In this document: piece by piece, positions 31,174-38,162 of the stretch
How the letters are laid out: each line of letters starts with the position of its first letter
Position numbering within the stretch: position 1 is the first letter of the stretch
Assembly: GCA_031279515.1 (NCBI GenBank)
Contig: JAITII010000082.1
Span: 1 to 38,162, forward strand
DNA: 38,162 bases
DNA from: Deltaproteobacteria bacterium
Lineage (GTDB): Bacteria; Desulfobacterota; Desulfarculia; Adiutricales; Adiutricaceae
Reading direction: 5' to 3'
Position numbers and translations under genes: made by a program
Notes under the pieces: generated by a model
What the model saw: the letters and a program-made list of their open reading frames with translations, nothing else
Database searches by the model: none
What the model was told of the DNA's origin: nothing

Positions 31174-32151
31174 ATGACTAAAATGCCTAGGAAGAAAGAT
31201 CAAGACAGCACACCGGGAGCCAAACTCCTACGGTTATTCAGGAGACTGATGCTGGATGGCAGGAAACACTATCAGGGCGAGCTTGCCTCATGGTTAAATT
31301 GTTCTCCCCAGACAGTTATCCGCTTGACCCAGGAGATAGAGTCCATTATTGGGCAAAGTCTGGCTACGGGCATGGAAAACCATAGGCGATGGTACCAAAT
31401 GAAATCCACTAGTGGCTTGGCAAATATTGGCTCTGAGTTCGAAGAGGTGCGCTACCTAGCTCTTTCTAAGGATCTGGCATCGCAGATGCTCTCACGGGAT
31501 GTCCTGGAGCGCATAGATGAGTCGGTGTTCAATCTCTCCCTGCGCCTCATCGAAGAGTACTCTAGTATCATCGACGCGGATAAGAGGCCAGAGTACTTTT
31601 TCCATATAGGGGGTATAGTGGACTACCACCCACACAAAGATACCCTAGACAAGCTTGTATTGGCCCAGCAGAAGAGGTTGGTATCCTTCATCAAGTACCG
31701 TACCACCAGCTCAGCCTACGAAGACACCAGGGAGGTGGTTTTCGCACCTGGCAGGATAATCTCCAGGGCTAATACCCTCTACGTGTTGGGTGCAGCCTTG
31801 GCCGATGAAAACGACACCTACACGTTCAAGTATTGGACCCATCTGGCGGTGCACAGGATACTCCTTTTGTCCATTACTAATGCAGTATTTGACTTCGACG
31901 TCACCTTGCCCGACTCTTCGGTATTCGGGTTCCCCCACGTAGAGCCCAAGACCTACAGGATAAGGTTCTTGCCAGGCGCCCATGCGGACTACGTAAGGGA
32001 ACGCATCTGGGCAGAAGAGCAGAGCATAGAGGAAGAGGAAGACGGGGGTCTCATCTTAACTGTTACAGTAGCTACGGAATCGGAAATCATGAACTGGGTT
32101 AAGAGCTTTGGAGAGCACTGCCAGCTCTTGGGACCTGTGGCGCCAGTCTAA
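31174..32151 (+). CDS. WYL-domain transcriptional regulator
   Basis: This 325-residue regulator has an N-terminal helix-turn-helix (about 15-60, with YQGELASWLNCSPQTVIRLTQEIE). A central WYL domain (about 155-245) includes KLVLAQQKRLVSFIKYR and FAPGRIISRANTLYVLGAAL, the segment that replaces the literal WYL triad by LYV. The C-terminal extension (YRIRFLPGAHADYVRERIW, and a final SFGEHCQLLGPVAPV) matches WCX-type ends. WYL proteins often sense nucleic-acid fragments or nucleotides and control DNA-damage or defence genes. The start is uncertain (31174 or 31183); neither has a strong Shine-Dalgarno sequence. No target operon is adjacent. Confidence 0.85.
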   Translation: MTKMPRKKDQDSTPGAKLLRLFRRLMLDGRKHYQGELASWLNCSPQTVIRLTQEIESIIGQSLATGMENHRRWYQMKSTSGLANIGSEFEEVRYLALSKDLASQMLSRDVLERIDESVFNLSLRLIEEYSSIIDADKRPEYFFHIGGIVDYHPHKDTLDKLVLAQQKRLVSFIKYRTTSSAYEDTREVVFAPGRIISRANTLYVLGAALADENDTYTFKYWTHLAVHRILLLSITNAVFDFDVTLPDSSVFGFPHVEPKTYRIRFLPGAHADYVRERIWAEEQSIEEEEDGGLILTVTVATESEIMNWVKSFGEHCQLLGPVAPV

Positions 32152-32894
32152 AAAGGCTTTTTTGGCAAAACCATTAAAAGTCCGCCATTTAGCACCTAGA
32201 AAAATCAGGGTGGGTGTATTTTTTTACCTATTTTGCGCCCTAGCGAAATAAGGCCGCCCAAGTATCATTCAAATCATGGGATACGGCGCCTTTTTAAGCC
32301 TTTTATCTGGCCTTGGCTTAAAAGCTCAAGTAAATTAGAAAAAGGCTTCTCTTGCCCCTTTAGCCCTCTAAACCATTAAAACTAAGGGTTACTCTGTTTG
32401 TGTGCCTTGGCAAATAGGCATAAGGCCTAGGGCAGTAATAGTATTTTAGGCTCTTTGAATAGTAAAACCTTTTTTATCATGCTAATTTCTGATTTTTGTA
32501 TGAAAGAGAAATGCGTAAGAAAGTAGGCTATTATTTAGCCTTAAGGTAAAATTTTGATAAATTTCATTCTAAAATAAAGATCTAGCGTAAAATAACTGGC
32601 GCCTCTTAAGTTAGAAGCATTATTATTTACCATCCCAAAGCCTTAAGACTTCATGGAAATTGTAAGGATTTTTAGCCCCCCTCTTTCTTTTGTAAGATGT
32701 AAAGATGTTTTTGCTTTGAGCTTTGTCATTACAAGCAGATAAATTTACAAACTTATGAAGTTTTTAGAGAATTAAAGATAGGTCTTAGGGTATTTTAATT
32801 GACATAATCTTTTGTGGCGACCCTTAGATTCTCTTTTGGACCTTAACAAGACATGGCATTTGGCTTTATAAAAAGGCACTTGTGCGTAAAATGA

Positions 32895-33042
32895 TTCTCG
32901 CATTAGCGCCAAAGGCACCTTGAACAAGGTGAAAAAGCGAGAAATAAGAGTCTATTACAAAGTCTTGGGTAATTACTTTAAAGGTCTATGTGATGCTTCT
33001 AAGGTCACTGGGGAATAAACCAACTTGGGAAGTTAAGACTCT
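32895..33042 (+). ncRNA. Candidate structured RNA (strand uncertain)
   Basis: Two successive closed helices are visible. TTCTCGC (32895-32901) pairs with GCGAGAA (32937-32943) and encloses the hairpin CACCTT-GAAC-AAGGTG (32916-32931). Then AGAGTCT (32947-32953) pairs with AGACTCT (33036-33042) and encloses smaller hairpins, including AACTT-GGG-AAGTT (33022-33034). This is more pairing than expected in AT-rich intergenic DNA. It does not match the tmRNA, RNase P, SRP or T-box motifs I know. The strand is a guess, following the flanking genes. Confidence 0.35.
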
Positions 33043-33689
33043 AGGTTTTAAACTCCACATCGCAATGCTGAAAGTATATATTTCTATATATAGTATTTTA
33101 TAGCTGCCAGAAGACTAAAAGAGAATATTTTACGTAGGTAAACTTTTTTAGAGCTCAAGTGAAACCTGAATCATTAGTGGAAATGGGCCTTTTAAACCCA
33201 AGGTAGGGTCTTTTCAAAATAAATATAATTATTGAATATGTTAATAAATTTAATTAAAAAATAAATAATTATCATTTTTTTATTTAATGATACATATGAT
33301 ATTTAGTAGATGCCCTTTTATATGTGGTCTATTTAATAGAGAAATTACTTATAATGATTCCTTATTACCATTGAAATGGAGATTAAGAGCGAAAATTTAT
33401 CATTATCCTCTAATTCAATATATTGTATTGTTTTTTGAAATTTTCTTTTTTTGCCAACCAGAAAATTAAAAAAATTTTTTCCCAAAAGTTTAATTTTATC
33501 TAATCCTGCGGGCTTTTTATAAGTAAAATGACAATATTACTAAAGTTAAAAGAGGGGGTAATTTTTTTCCCCCCTCCCTTGAAATTATTTATTAATGATA
33601 TATAATGTTTCAATTGCAATATATTTGCAACCCTATCTTTAAAGCATTCGACATGGAATGCACCTCATGGTTCTAGTATCTAGTTTTTT

Positions 33690-33702
33690 CGGGGTTCCCC
33701 CG
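33690..33702 (+). promoter_or_regulatory. Hairpin in the leader of the M23 peptidase gene
   Basis: CGGGG and CCCCG pair across a 3-base loop and are followed by GCTTTTCT, about 25 bases before the ATG at 33728. It could act as a weak attenuator or protect the 5' end of the transcript. Confidence 0.35.
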
Positions 33703-33727
33703 GCTTTTCTCAAGGTGTCAACAGCTG

Positions 33728-34753
33728 ATGGCAAAGCGCTACAGGATATGTGTCTTAACAGAGGGCGACGGCCCCGTGAAAATAAGAGGGTTTACCCTCT
33801 CGGCGTGGTTCCCTAAGTTTACGCTGTGGCTTCTTACTTTTATCATCTTGGCTCTTTGCGTATATGCCGGCTATGCCCACAAACAGCTCTCCCATATAGA
33901 GGACCGCAGCTTAGAACTTCAGATTCTGCAAAGCGCCAAGGTGGCAAGCGATCTGCAACTGGCGGCGGTTACCGAGCGCCTCCACGGCCTAGAGTGGCAG
34001 ATGGGGGAGCTGGCTAAAAGAGAAAGAGACTTAAGCTTACTCACACGGGAGTTCAATATCCAGTTGGGCTTGCCTGAGGGTTCAGAATTGGCTTCGGTGT
34101 GGCCTGAGCTTGTAAATACAGTGGCCTGGACCTGGGGAGCTACAGCTGACCAGGGCGGCGTGGACGCGGCTCCTTTTCACGACAATTCTCCCATGGAAGC
34201 CTTAAGGGGCATGCATAGGGACCTAGATCGCCTAGAGGAAAGCGCGGCAGCTACTGAGCTTGCCCTTTCAGAGCTATCTGCGGCCCTTTTGGGTTCTAAA
34301 GAGCTCCTGTCGGTTACTCCGTACTCCAATCCTGTGCCGGCCGGCAGGGTATCTTCCACCTTCGGGTACCGCTCCTCGCCCTTTGGTGGGAGACTGGACT
34401 TCCATAGGGGCCTAGATTTAGCTGCCCCGGTGGGTACCCCGGTCTATGCCCCGGCAGACGGGACTGTCCTTTCTTCTGACTGGTCCAAGAGCGGATATGG
34501 CCTCATGATAACCATAGACCATGGCTATGGGCTCAGCACCCGCTACGCCCACCTCTCTGAGGCCCTGGTAACTGTGGGACAGAAAGTGACCAGAGGGGAG
34601 ATGATAGCCAAGGTGGGTTCCACTGGAAGATCCACTGGTCCCCATCTGCACTATGAGACTCTCTTGGGAGAAGTTAATGTGGATCCGCAGAGTTTTATCC
34701 AGGCTAAGTTGGACTATAAAACTGCAGATTTAGATCCTAAAAACCAAAAATAG
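33728..34753 (+). CDS. M23 (LytM-type) murein endopeptidase-like membrane protein
   Basis: This 341-residue envelope protein has a short basic cytoplasmic N-terminus, one membrane helix (about 30-48) and a periplasmic coiled-coil stretch (about 52-110, and again 155-190). The C-terminal LytM domain has the full zinc site: His226 and Asp230 (HRGLDLAAPVG), His275 in TRYAHLS, and His306 and His308 in GPHLHYE. All catalytic residues are present, so it can be an active peptidoglycan endopeptidase rather than an EnvC-like inactive activator. Peptidases of this form shape the cell wall during growth. It is separated from secA by a strong terminator. Confidence 0.9.
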   Translation: MAKRYRICVLTEGDGPVKIRGFTLSAWFPKFTLWLLTFIILALCVYAGYAHKQLSHIEDRSLELQILQSAKVASDLQLAAVTERLHGLEWQMGELAKRERDLSLLTREFNIQLGLPEGSELASVWPELVNTVAWTWGATADQGGVDAAPFHDNSPMEALRGMHRDLDRLEESAAATELALSELSAALLGSKELLSVTPYSNPVPAGRVSSTFGYRSSPFGGRLDFHRGLDLAAPVGTPVYAPADGTVLSSDWSKSGYGLMITIDHGYGLSTRYAHLSEALVTVGQKVTRGEMIAKVGSTGRSTGPHLHYETLLGEVNVDPQSFIQAKLDYKTADLDPKNQK

Positions 34754-34801
34754 GATTTTAGAGTACAATTGGCCTCCAATTTTGGGCAGATGGTGAAAAA
34801 T

Positions 34802-34825
34802 GTCCCCAAAAGGGGGCTTTTTTTT
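34802..34825 (+). terminator. Rho-independent terminator between the M23 gene and secA
   Basis: GTCCCC and GGGGGC pair across an AAAA loop (one G-T pair), followed directly by eight T. It lies 49 bases after the peptidase stop, so secA needs its own promoter in the following 130 bases. Confidence 0.9.
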
Positions 34826-34959
34826 GCCCATTGCCCCTACTTGGGGTAGAAAGGCGCAAAGGCGTTTTACTGCAGAAAAAAAGGCTAAAATAGTGTATAT
34901 TGTGCCGATCGGCCTTTTCACTTGGGGGGCCCTCTAAATTCTGTGGGGAAATATTACAT

Positions 34960-37470
34960 ATGTTAGGACTTTTCAAAAAGCTATTCGGTTCTGCCAATGA
35001 CAGGGAGATCGGCCGCTTGGCAGAGCGAGTAGATGCCATAAATGCCTTTGAGCCAGGCATAAGAAGGCTTTCGGACGCGGATCTAGTGGCCAAGACAGCG
35101 GCCTTTAAGGAGCGGCTGGAAAATGGTGAACCCTTAAATTCTATCCTTTTTGAGGCCTTTGCCGTCACCAGGGAGGCAGCGGCCAGGGTCCTGGGGCAAA
35201 GGCATTTCGATGTCCAGCTCATGGGAGGCTTGGTCCTCCACGACGGGAAGATTGCTGAGATGAAGACAGGCGAAGGCAAGACCTTGGCTGCCACGTTACC
35301 TGTGTACACCAATGCCCTGACGGGCAAGGGGGTCCACGTGGTCACAGTGAACGATTATCTAGCCCGCCGCGATAGCGAATGGATGGGCCAGATCTACCGT
35401 TTCTTGGGACTTTCCGTGGGGGTCATTCTCCATGGGGGTGATGACGATGAGAAGAGGGAGAACTATAAGGCAGATATTACTTACGGCACCAATTCAGAGT
35501 TCGGGTTCGATTACCTGCGGGATAACATGAAGTTCACAGCTTCAGCTTTTGTCCAGAGGGGGTTTAACTTTGCCATAGTGGACGAGGTAGACTCCATCTT
35601 AATCGATGAGGCTAGGACACCCCTTATAATCTCTGGAAGGGCGGAAAAGTCCACCACCATGTATACCACGGTGAATGCTATTATCCCTAAGCTTAGGAAG
35701 GAAGTGGACTATAAAGTGGACGAAAAGGCCAGAAGCTCCAACCTCACAGATGAGGGAGTAGCCAAGGCCGAGACGCTTTTAAAGGTAAATAACCTCTTTG
35801 ATCCCCAAAATATAGATACCCTCCACCACGTGAATCAGGCCCTAAAGGCCCATACCCTTTTTGAAAAGGACACCCACTACATGGTGGAAAACGGGAAGGT
35901 GGTCATAGTAGACGAGTTCACAGGCCGGCCCATGTCCGGTCGCAGGTACTCCGACGGACTCCACCAGGCCCTGGAGGCCAAGGAAGGCGTGGTAGTAGAG
36001 CACGAGAACCAGACCTTAGCCTCCATAACCTACCAGAATTATTTCAGGATGTACGATAAGCTTTCCGGCATGACAGGCACTGCTGACACCGAAGCAGCGG
36101 AGTTCTCCAAGATCTACAACCTGGAAGTGGTGGTGATACCCACCCATAAGCGTATGATCCGTACCGACCATACCGACGTCATCTACCGCACAGGTAGGGA
36201 AAAATACGAGGCTGTAATAGACCACATTGAAGAGCTCCATAAAAAAGGGCAGCCAGTTTTAGTAGGTACCATCTCCATAACCAACTCTGAGCTGGTGTCC
36301 AAGTTGCTTACGATGCGTGGGGTTCCCCACGAGGTCTTGAATGCCAAGCACCACGAAAGGGAGGCCCTTATTGTCTCTAGGGCGGGTCAGAAAGGGGCTG
36401 TTACCATCTCCACCAATATGGCAGGCCGTGGTACGGACATAGTCTTAGGTAAGGGCGTCCCAGAACTGGGGGGCCTCTTTATCCTAGGTACTGAGCGCCA
36501 CGAGTCCCGCCGCATTGATAACCAGCTTAGAGGCCGCTCTGGGAGGCAAGGAGACTCTGGGGAGTCCCTGTTTTATCTCTCCTTGGAAGACGATCTTTTG
36601 AGGATCTTCGGGGGAGAAAGGATCAAAGGCTTTATGCACACCTTGGGTATGACAGAGGGCGTCCCTATTACTGCTAATCTCATATCCAGGAGCATAGAAA
36701 ACGCCCAAAAGCATGTAGAAAGCCACAACTTTGACATCCGCAAGCACCTTCTGGAATACGATGATGTCATGAATCGCCAGAGGGGGATAATCTACCAGAT
36801 GCGTAAGAAGATACTCTTTGGGGAAGAACTTTTAGAAGATATCAATAACATGGTGGATGAGGAAAGCCAAGTATTTGTGATGCAATACCTGGATAATACC
36901 GGGCCTGAGGGCCCAAATTGGTTGGAACTGGAAGTGGATGGATTGCGACGCTTTGGTTTTAAACCTGAACAGACAGAGATTGTAGAGTTAGAGGGTGATC
37001 AAAGGTTTGATTATTTCTATGAACACGGAACCAAGGCACTTAAAGCCCAATTTGAGTCGTTTCCCCCGGAGGCTTTGATTGAAATACTCCGCTATTACCT
37101 GTTATTGGTGGTGGACACACAGTGGAAGAACCATCTTTTGGCTATGGATCACTTAAAAGATGGTATTGGTTTAAGGGGCTATGCCCAGAAAGACCCCTTA
37201 AGGGAGTACCAGCGGGAAGGCTTTGAAATGTTCCAAGAGCTGTTAGACCGCATCCGAACAGATAGCTTGTCCACCATTTTTAGAATCCGGATGAATGATG
37301 GAAAGGGAAACGAAAAATTGAATCGTAAGGAAGAAAACATAATGCTTTCCGGAGGCGGAAACGGAGGAGGCAATGTAAGCACCCAGGCCAAAAAGAAAAA
37401 CAAGGTGGGTCGTAACGACCCCTGTCCTTGTGGCTCTGGAAAGAAGTATAAGCACTGTTGCGGGGGCTAA
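34960..37470 (+). CDS. secA: Preprotein translocase ATPase SecA
   Basis: This 836-residue motor drives proteins through SecYEG. The start at 34960 ([17 protein letters not shown]) is the usual SecA N-terminus and has GGGGA about 10 bases upstream; an in-frame ATG at 34900 is unlikely. Visible are Walker [12 protein letters not shown] (near 101-111), [17 protein letters not shown], the substrate-binding domain, [14 protein letters not shown] and the arginine-finger region [13 protein letters not shown]. The C-terminal SEC-C zinc motif is [13 protein letters not shown] (Cys822, 824, 833, 834), which binds SecB and lipids. Length is slightly below E. coli SecA (901), mostly from a shorter C-terminal linker. 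Confidence 0.97.
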   Translation: MLGLFKKLFGSANDREIGRLAERVDAINAFEPGIRRLSDADLVAKTAAFKERLENGEPLNSILFEAFAVTREAAARVLGQRHFDVQLMGGLVLHDGKIAEMKTGEGKTLAATLPVYTNALTGKGVHVVTVNDYLARRDSEWMGQIYRFLGLSVGVILHGGDDDEKRENYKADITYGTNSEFGFDYLRDNMKFTASAFVQRGFNFAIVDEVDSILIDEARTPLIISGRAEKSTTMYTTVNAIIPKLRKEVDYKVDEKARSSNLTDEGVAKAETLLKVNNLFDPQNIDTLHHVNQALKAHTLFEKDTHYMVENGKVVIVDEFTGRPMSGRRYSDGLHQALEAKEGVVVEHENQTLASITYQNYFRMYDKLSGMTGTADTEAAEFSKIYNLEVVVIPTHKRMIRTDHTDVIYRTGREKYEAVIDHIEELHKKGQPVLVGTISITNSELVSKLLTMRGVPHEVLNAKHHEREALIVSRAGQKGAVTISTNMAGRGTDIVLGKGVPELGGLFILGTERHESRRIDNQLRGRSGRQGDSGESLFYLSLEDDLLRIFGGERIKGFMHTLGMTEGVPITANLISRSIENAQKHVESHNFDIRKHLLEYDDVMNRQRGIIYQMRKKILFGEELLEDINNMVDEESQVFVMQYLDNTGPEGPNWLELEVDGLRRFGFKPEQTEIVELEGDQRFDYFYEHGTKALKAQFESFPPEALIEILRYYLLLVVDTQWKNHLLAMDHLKDGIGLRGYAQKDPLREYQREGFEMFQELLDRIRTDSLSTIFRIRMNDGKGNEKLNRKEENIMLSGGGNGGGNVSTQAKKKNKVGRNDPCPCGSGKKYKHCCGG

Positions 37471-38162
37471 GCTTTTCTGCCAAGTTGTTCTGGTTTTTGC
37501 ATTTCTAGCTCTAATATTGAAATGAAATGCGCATAATTATTTCAAAGAATAGCTGCAAGAATTACCTGAAATATTACTTCGAAGGTTATTTTATAACATT
37601 TAGAAACCCTTGGGTTTTATAGGATTTTTAGATATTGTAACTATTGTCTTTTTCCTTAGATAGATGCCATTTTTTTCTGGAGGGATACAAAAGTTTTGGA
37701 TATCATAAATATTTATAAACTTGAATGGATCTTTCTGAAGTTATCCTAAAATGACTTGCAAGGTATTTGTAGTCTATCTTTGTATTGGGGCAATATCCAT
37801 TTCTGGAAAACATTTTTTAAGATGATTCAGATATTTATTTGGATTAAGATTTGCACAATACGAAAAAAATCTCAATATTTTTCTTAAATTCTTTAAGGCC
37901 ACTCTTTTACCATTAAGTTAAGTTGTACTATTAGGATGATTCTGATTGTAAAAACTTTCTGACCTCCTTAAAAGCTTATGAGTCGATTTAGATATTTTAA
38001 TAATATGTGGTAATTCATTGATTACTCATAGGACATACCATTCATAAGGTCATCTTTATTAAAATTTGAAATAATTTTAAGTATTTACTTCCTGCCCGGA
38101 GATTTGCTTATAGAAGTTTTTTTCTTGTAGCGTATTAGCGCCCATTAAATTTATAAGTAAAT
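37471..38162. other. AT-rich region downstream of secA
   Basis: These 692 bases run to the window edge without a supported intact gene or clear terminator. A possible broken transposase remnant on the minus strand (37774-38025) is listed separately. Confidence 0.5.
37774..38025 (-). pseudogene. Possible IS66-like transposase C-terminal remnant
   Basis: One minus-strand frame reads about 83 codons with a single internal stop. The first part contains HIIKISKSTHKLLRRSESFY and NHPNS. After the stop it reads NGKRVALKNLRKILRFFSY, then CANLNPNKYLNHLKKCFPEMD. The last segment resembles the ANGLNPxxYLxxLFxxLP end of IS66 transposases. AT-rich DNA can produce such strings by chance, so this is weak. 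Confidence 0.25.

Larger units (their letters stand above)
32152..33727. other. Long non-coding region before the M23 peptidase gene
   Basis: These 1576 AT-rich bases contain no gene I can support; a 60-codon ORF at 33287-33469 has no ribosome binding site or family resemblance. A nested hairpin cluster lies at 32895-33042 (listed separately). Near the peptidase gene are hairpins GAGGGGG/CCCCCTC (33552-33576), GCATTC/GAATGC (33644-33661) and CGGGG/CCCCG (33690-33702). The TTGCAA repeat pair lies at 33614-33630. Confidence 0.55.

Noticed and set aside
32916..32931. 6S RNA, suggested by CACCTTGAAC
   Set aside because: The region forms separate short helices rather than one long rod with a central bubble, and the rest of the 6S pattern is missing.
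33287..33469. 60-codon ORF in the gap before the M23 gene
   Set aside because: Very AT-rich, no Shine-Dalgarno, no recognisable motif; likely chance.

Overview
The window reads as chromosomal DNA from a Gram-negative, probably anaerobic bacterium. I favour Desulfobacterota (the old Deltaproteobacteria) at low confidence. The grounds are a periplasmic-sensing hybrid kinase, an inner-membrane SPOR protein next to phosphatidylserine synthase, a class I two-subunit-type fumarase alpha chain, and an M23 peptidase followed by SecA. No rRNA, tRNA or CRISPR array was seen.

Layout. 1-857: 3' part of a HAMP histidine kinase. 967-2451: an AT-rich patch with an AbiEii-like protein that lacks its catalytic aspartates and a small zinc-ribbon protein. 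2810-5314: a three-gene NitT/TauT-type ABC importer whose genes overlap. 5368-9132 (minus): a large EvgS/BvgS-type hybrid kinase. 9844-17850 (minus): a nine-gene galactitol-type PTS operon. It carries IIA, IIB, IIC, its own HPr and Enzyme I, tagatose-bisphosphate aldolase, galactitol-1-phosphate dehydrogenase, a PfkB-type tagatose-6-phosphate kinase and a HAD phosphatase. The operon can take a polyol from phosphoenolpyruvate-driven uptake to triose phosphates.

17.9-24.7 kb: an accessory island. It holds a 13-bp tandem repeat array, a long imperfect inverted repeat, two tandem MobV-type relaxase homologues with primase-like C-terminal regions, and an IS4-like (DUF4372-type) transposase homologue. 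The downstream relaxase keeps its HxDExxPHxH metal/catalytic motif. The upstream one is collinear but has lost both N-terminal motifs. The transposase homologue is full length, but each DDE position I can align is substituted.

24.9-34.8 kb: fumarase alpha, the SPOR protein and PssA (minus strand), then a Sel1-repeat protein overlapping a short-chain dehydrogenase, a WYL-type regulator, and an M23 peptidase with a clear Rho-independent terminator. 34960-37470: secA. The long non-coding stretches at 30.4-31.2 kb and 32.2-33.7 kb are rich in nested inverted repeats and may encode structured RNA or operators.

The most unusual theme is several intact ORFs related to catalytic families (nucleotidyltransferase, relaxase, transposase) whose active-site residues are gone. 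The paired active/inactive relaxases are the best candidate for an undescribed system. All functional statements come from reading the sequence; no database search was run.
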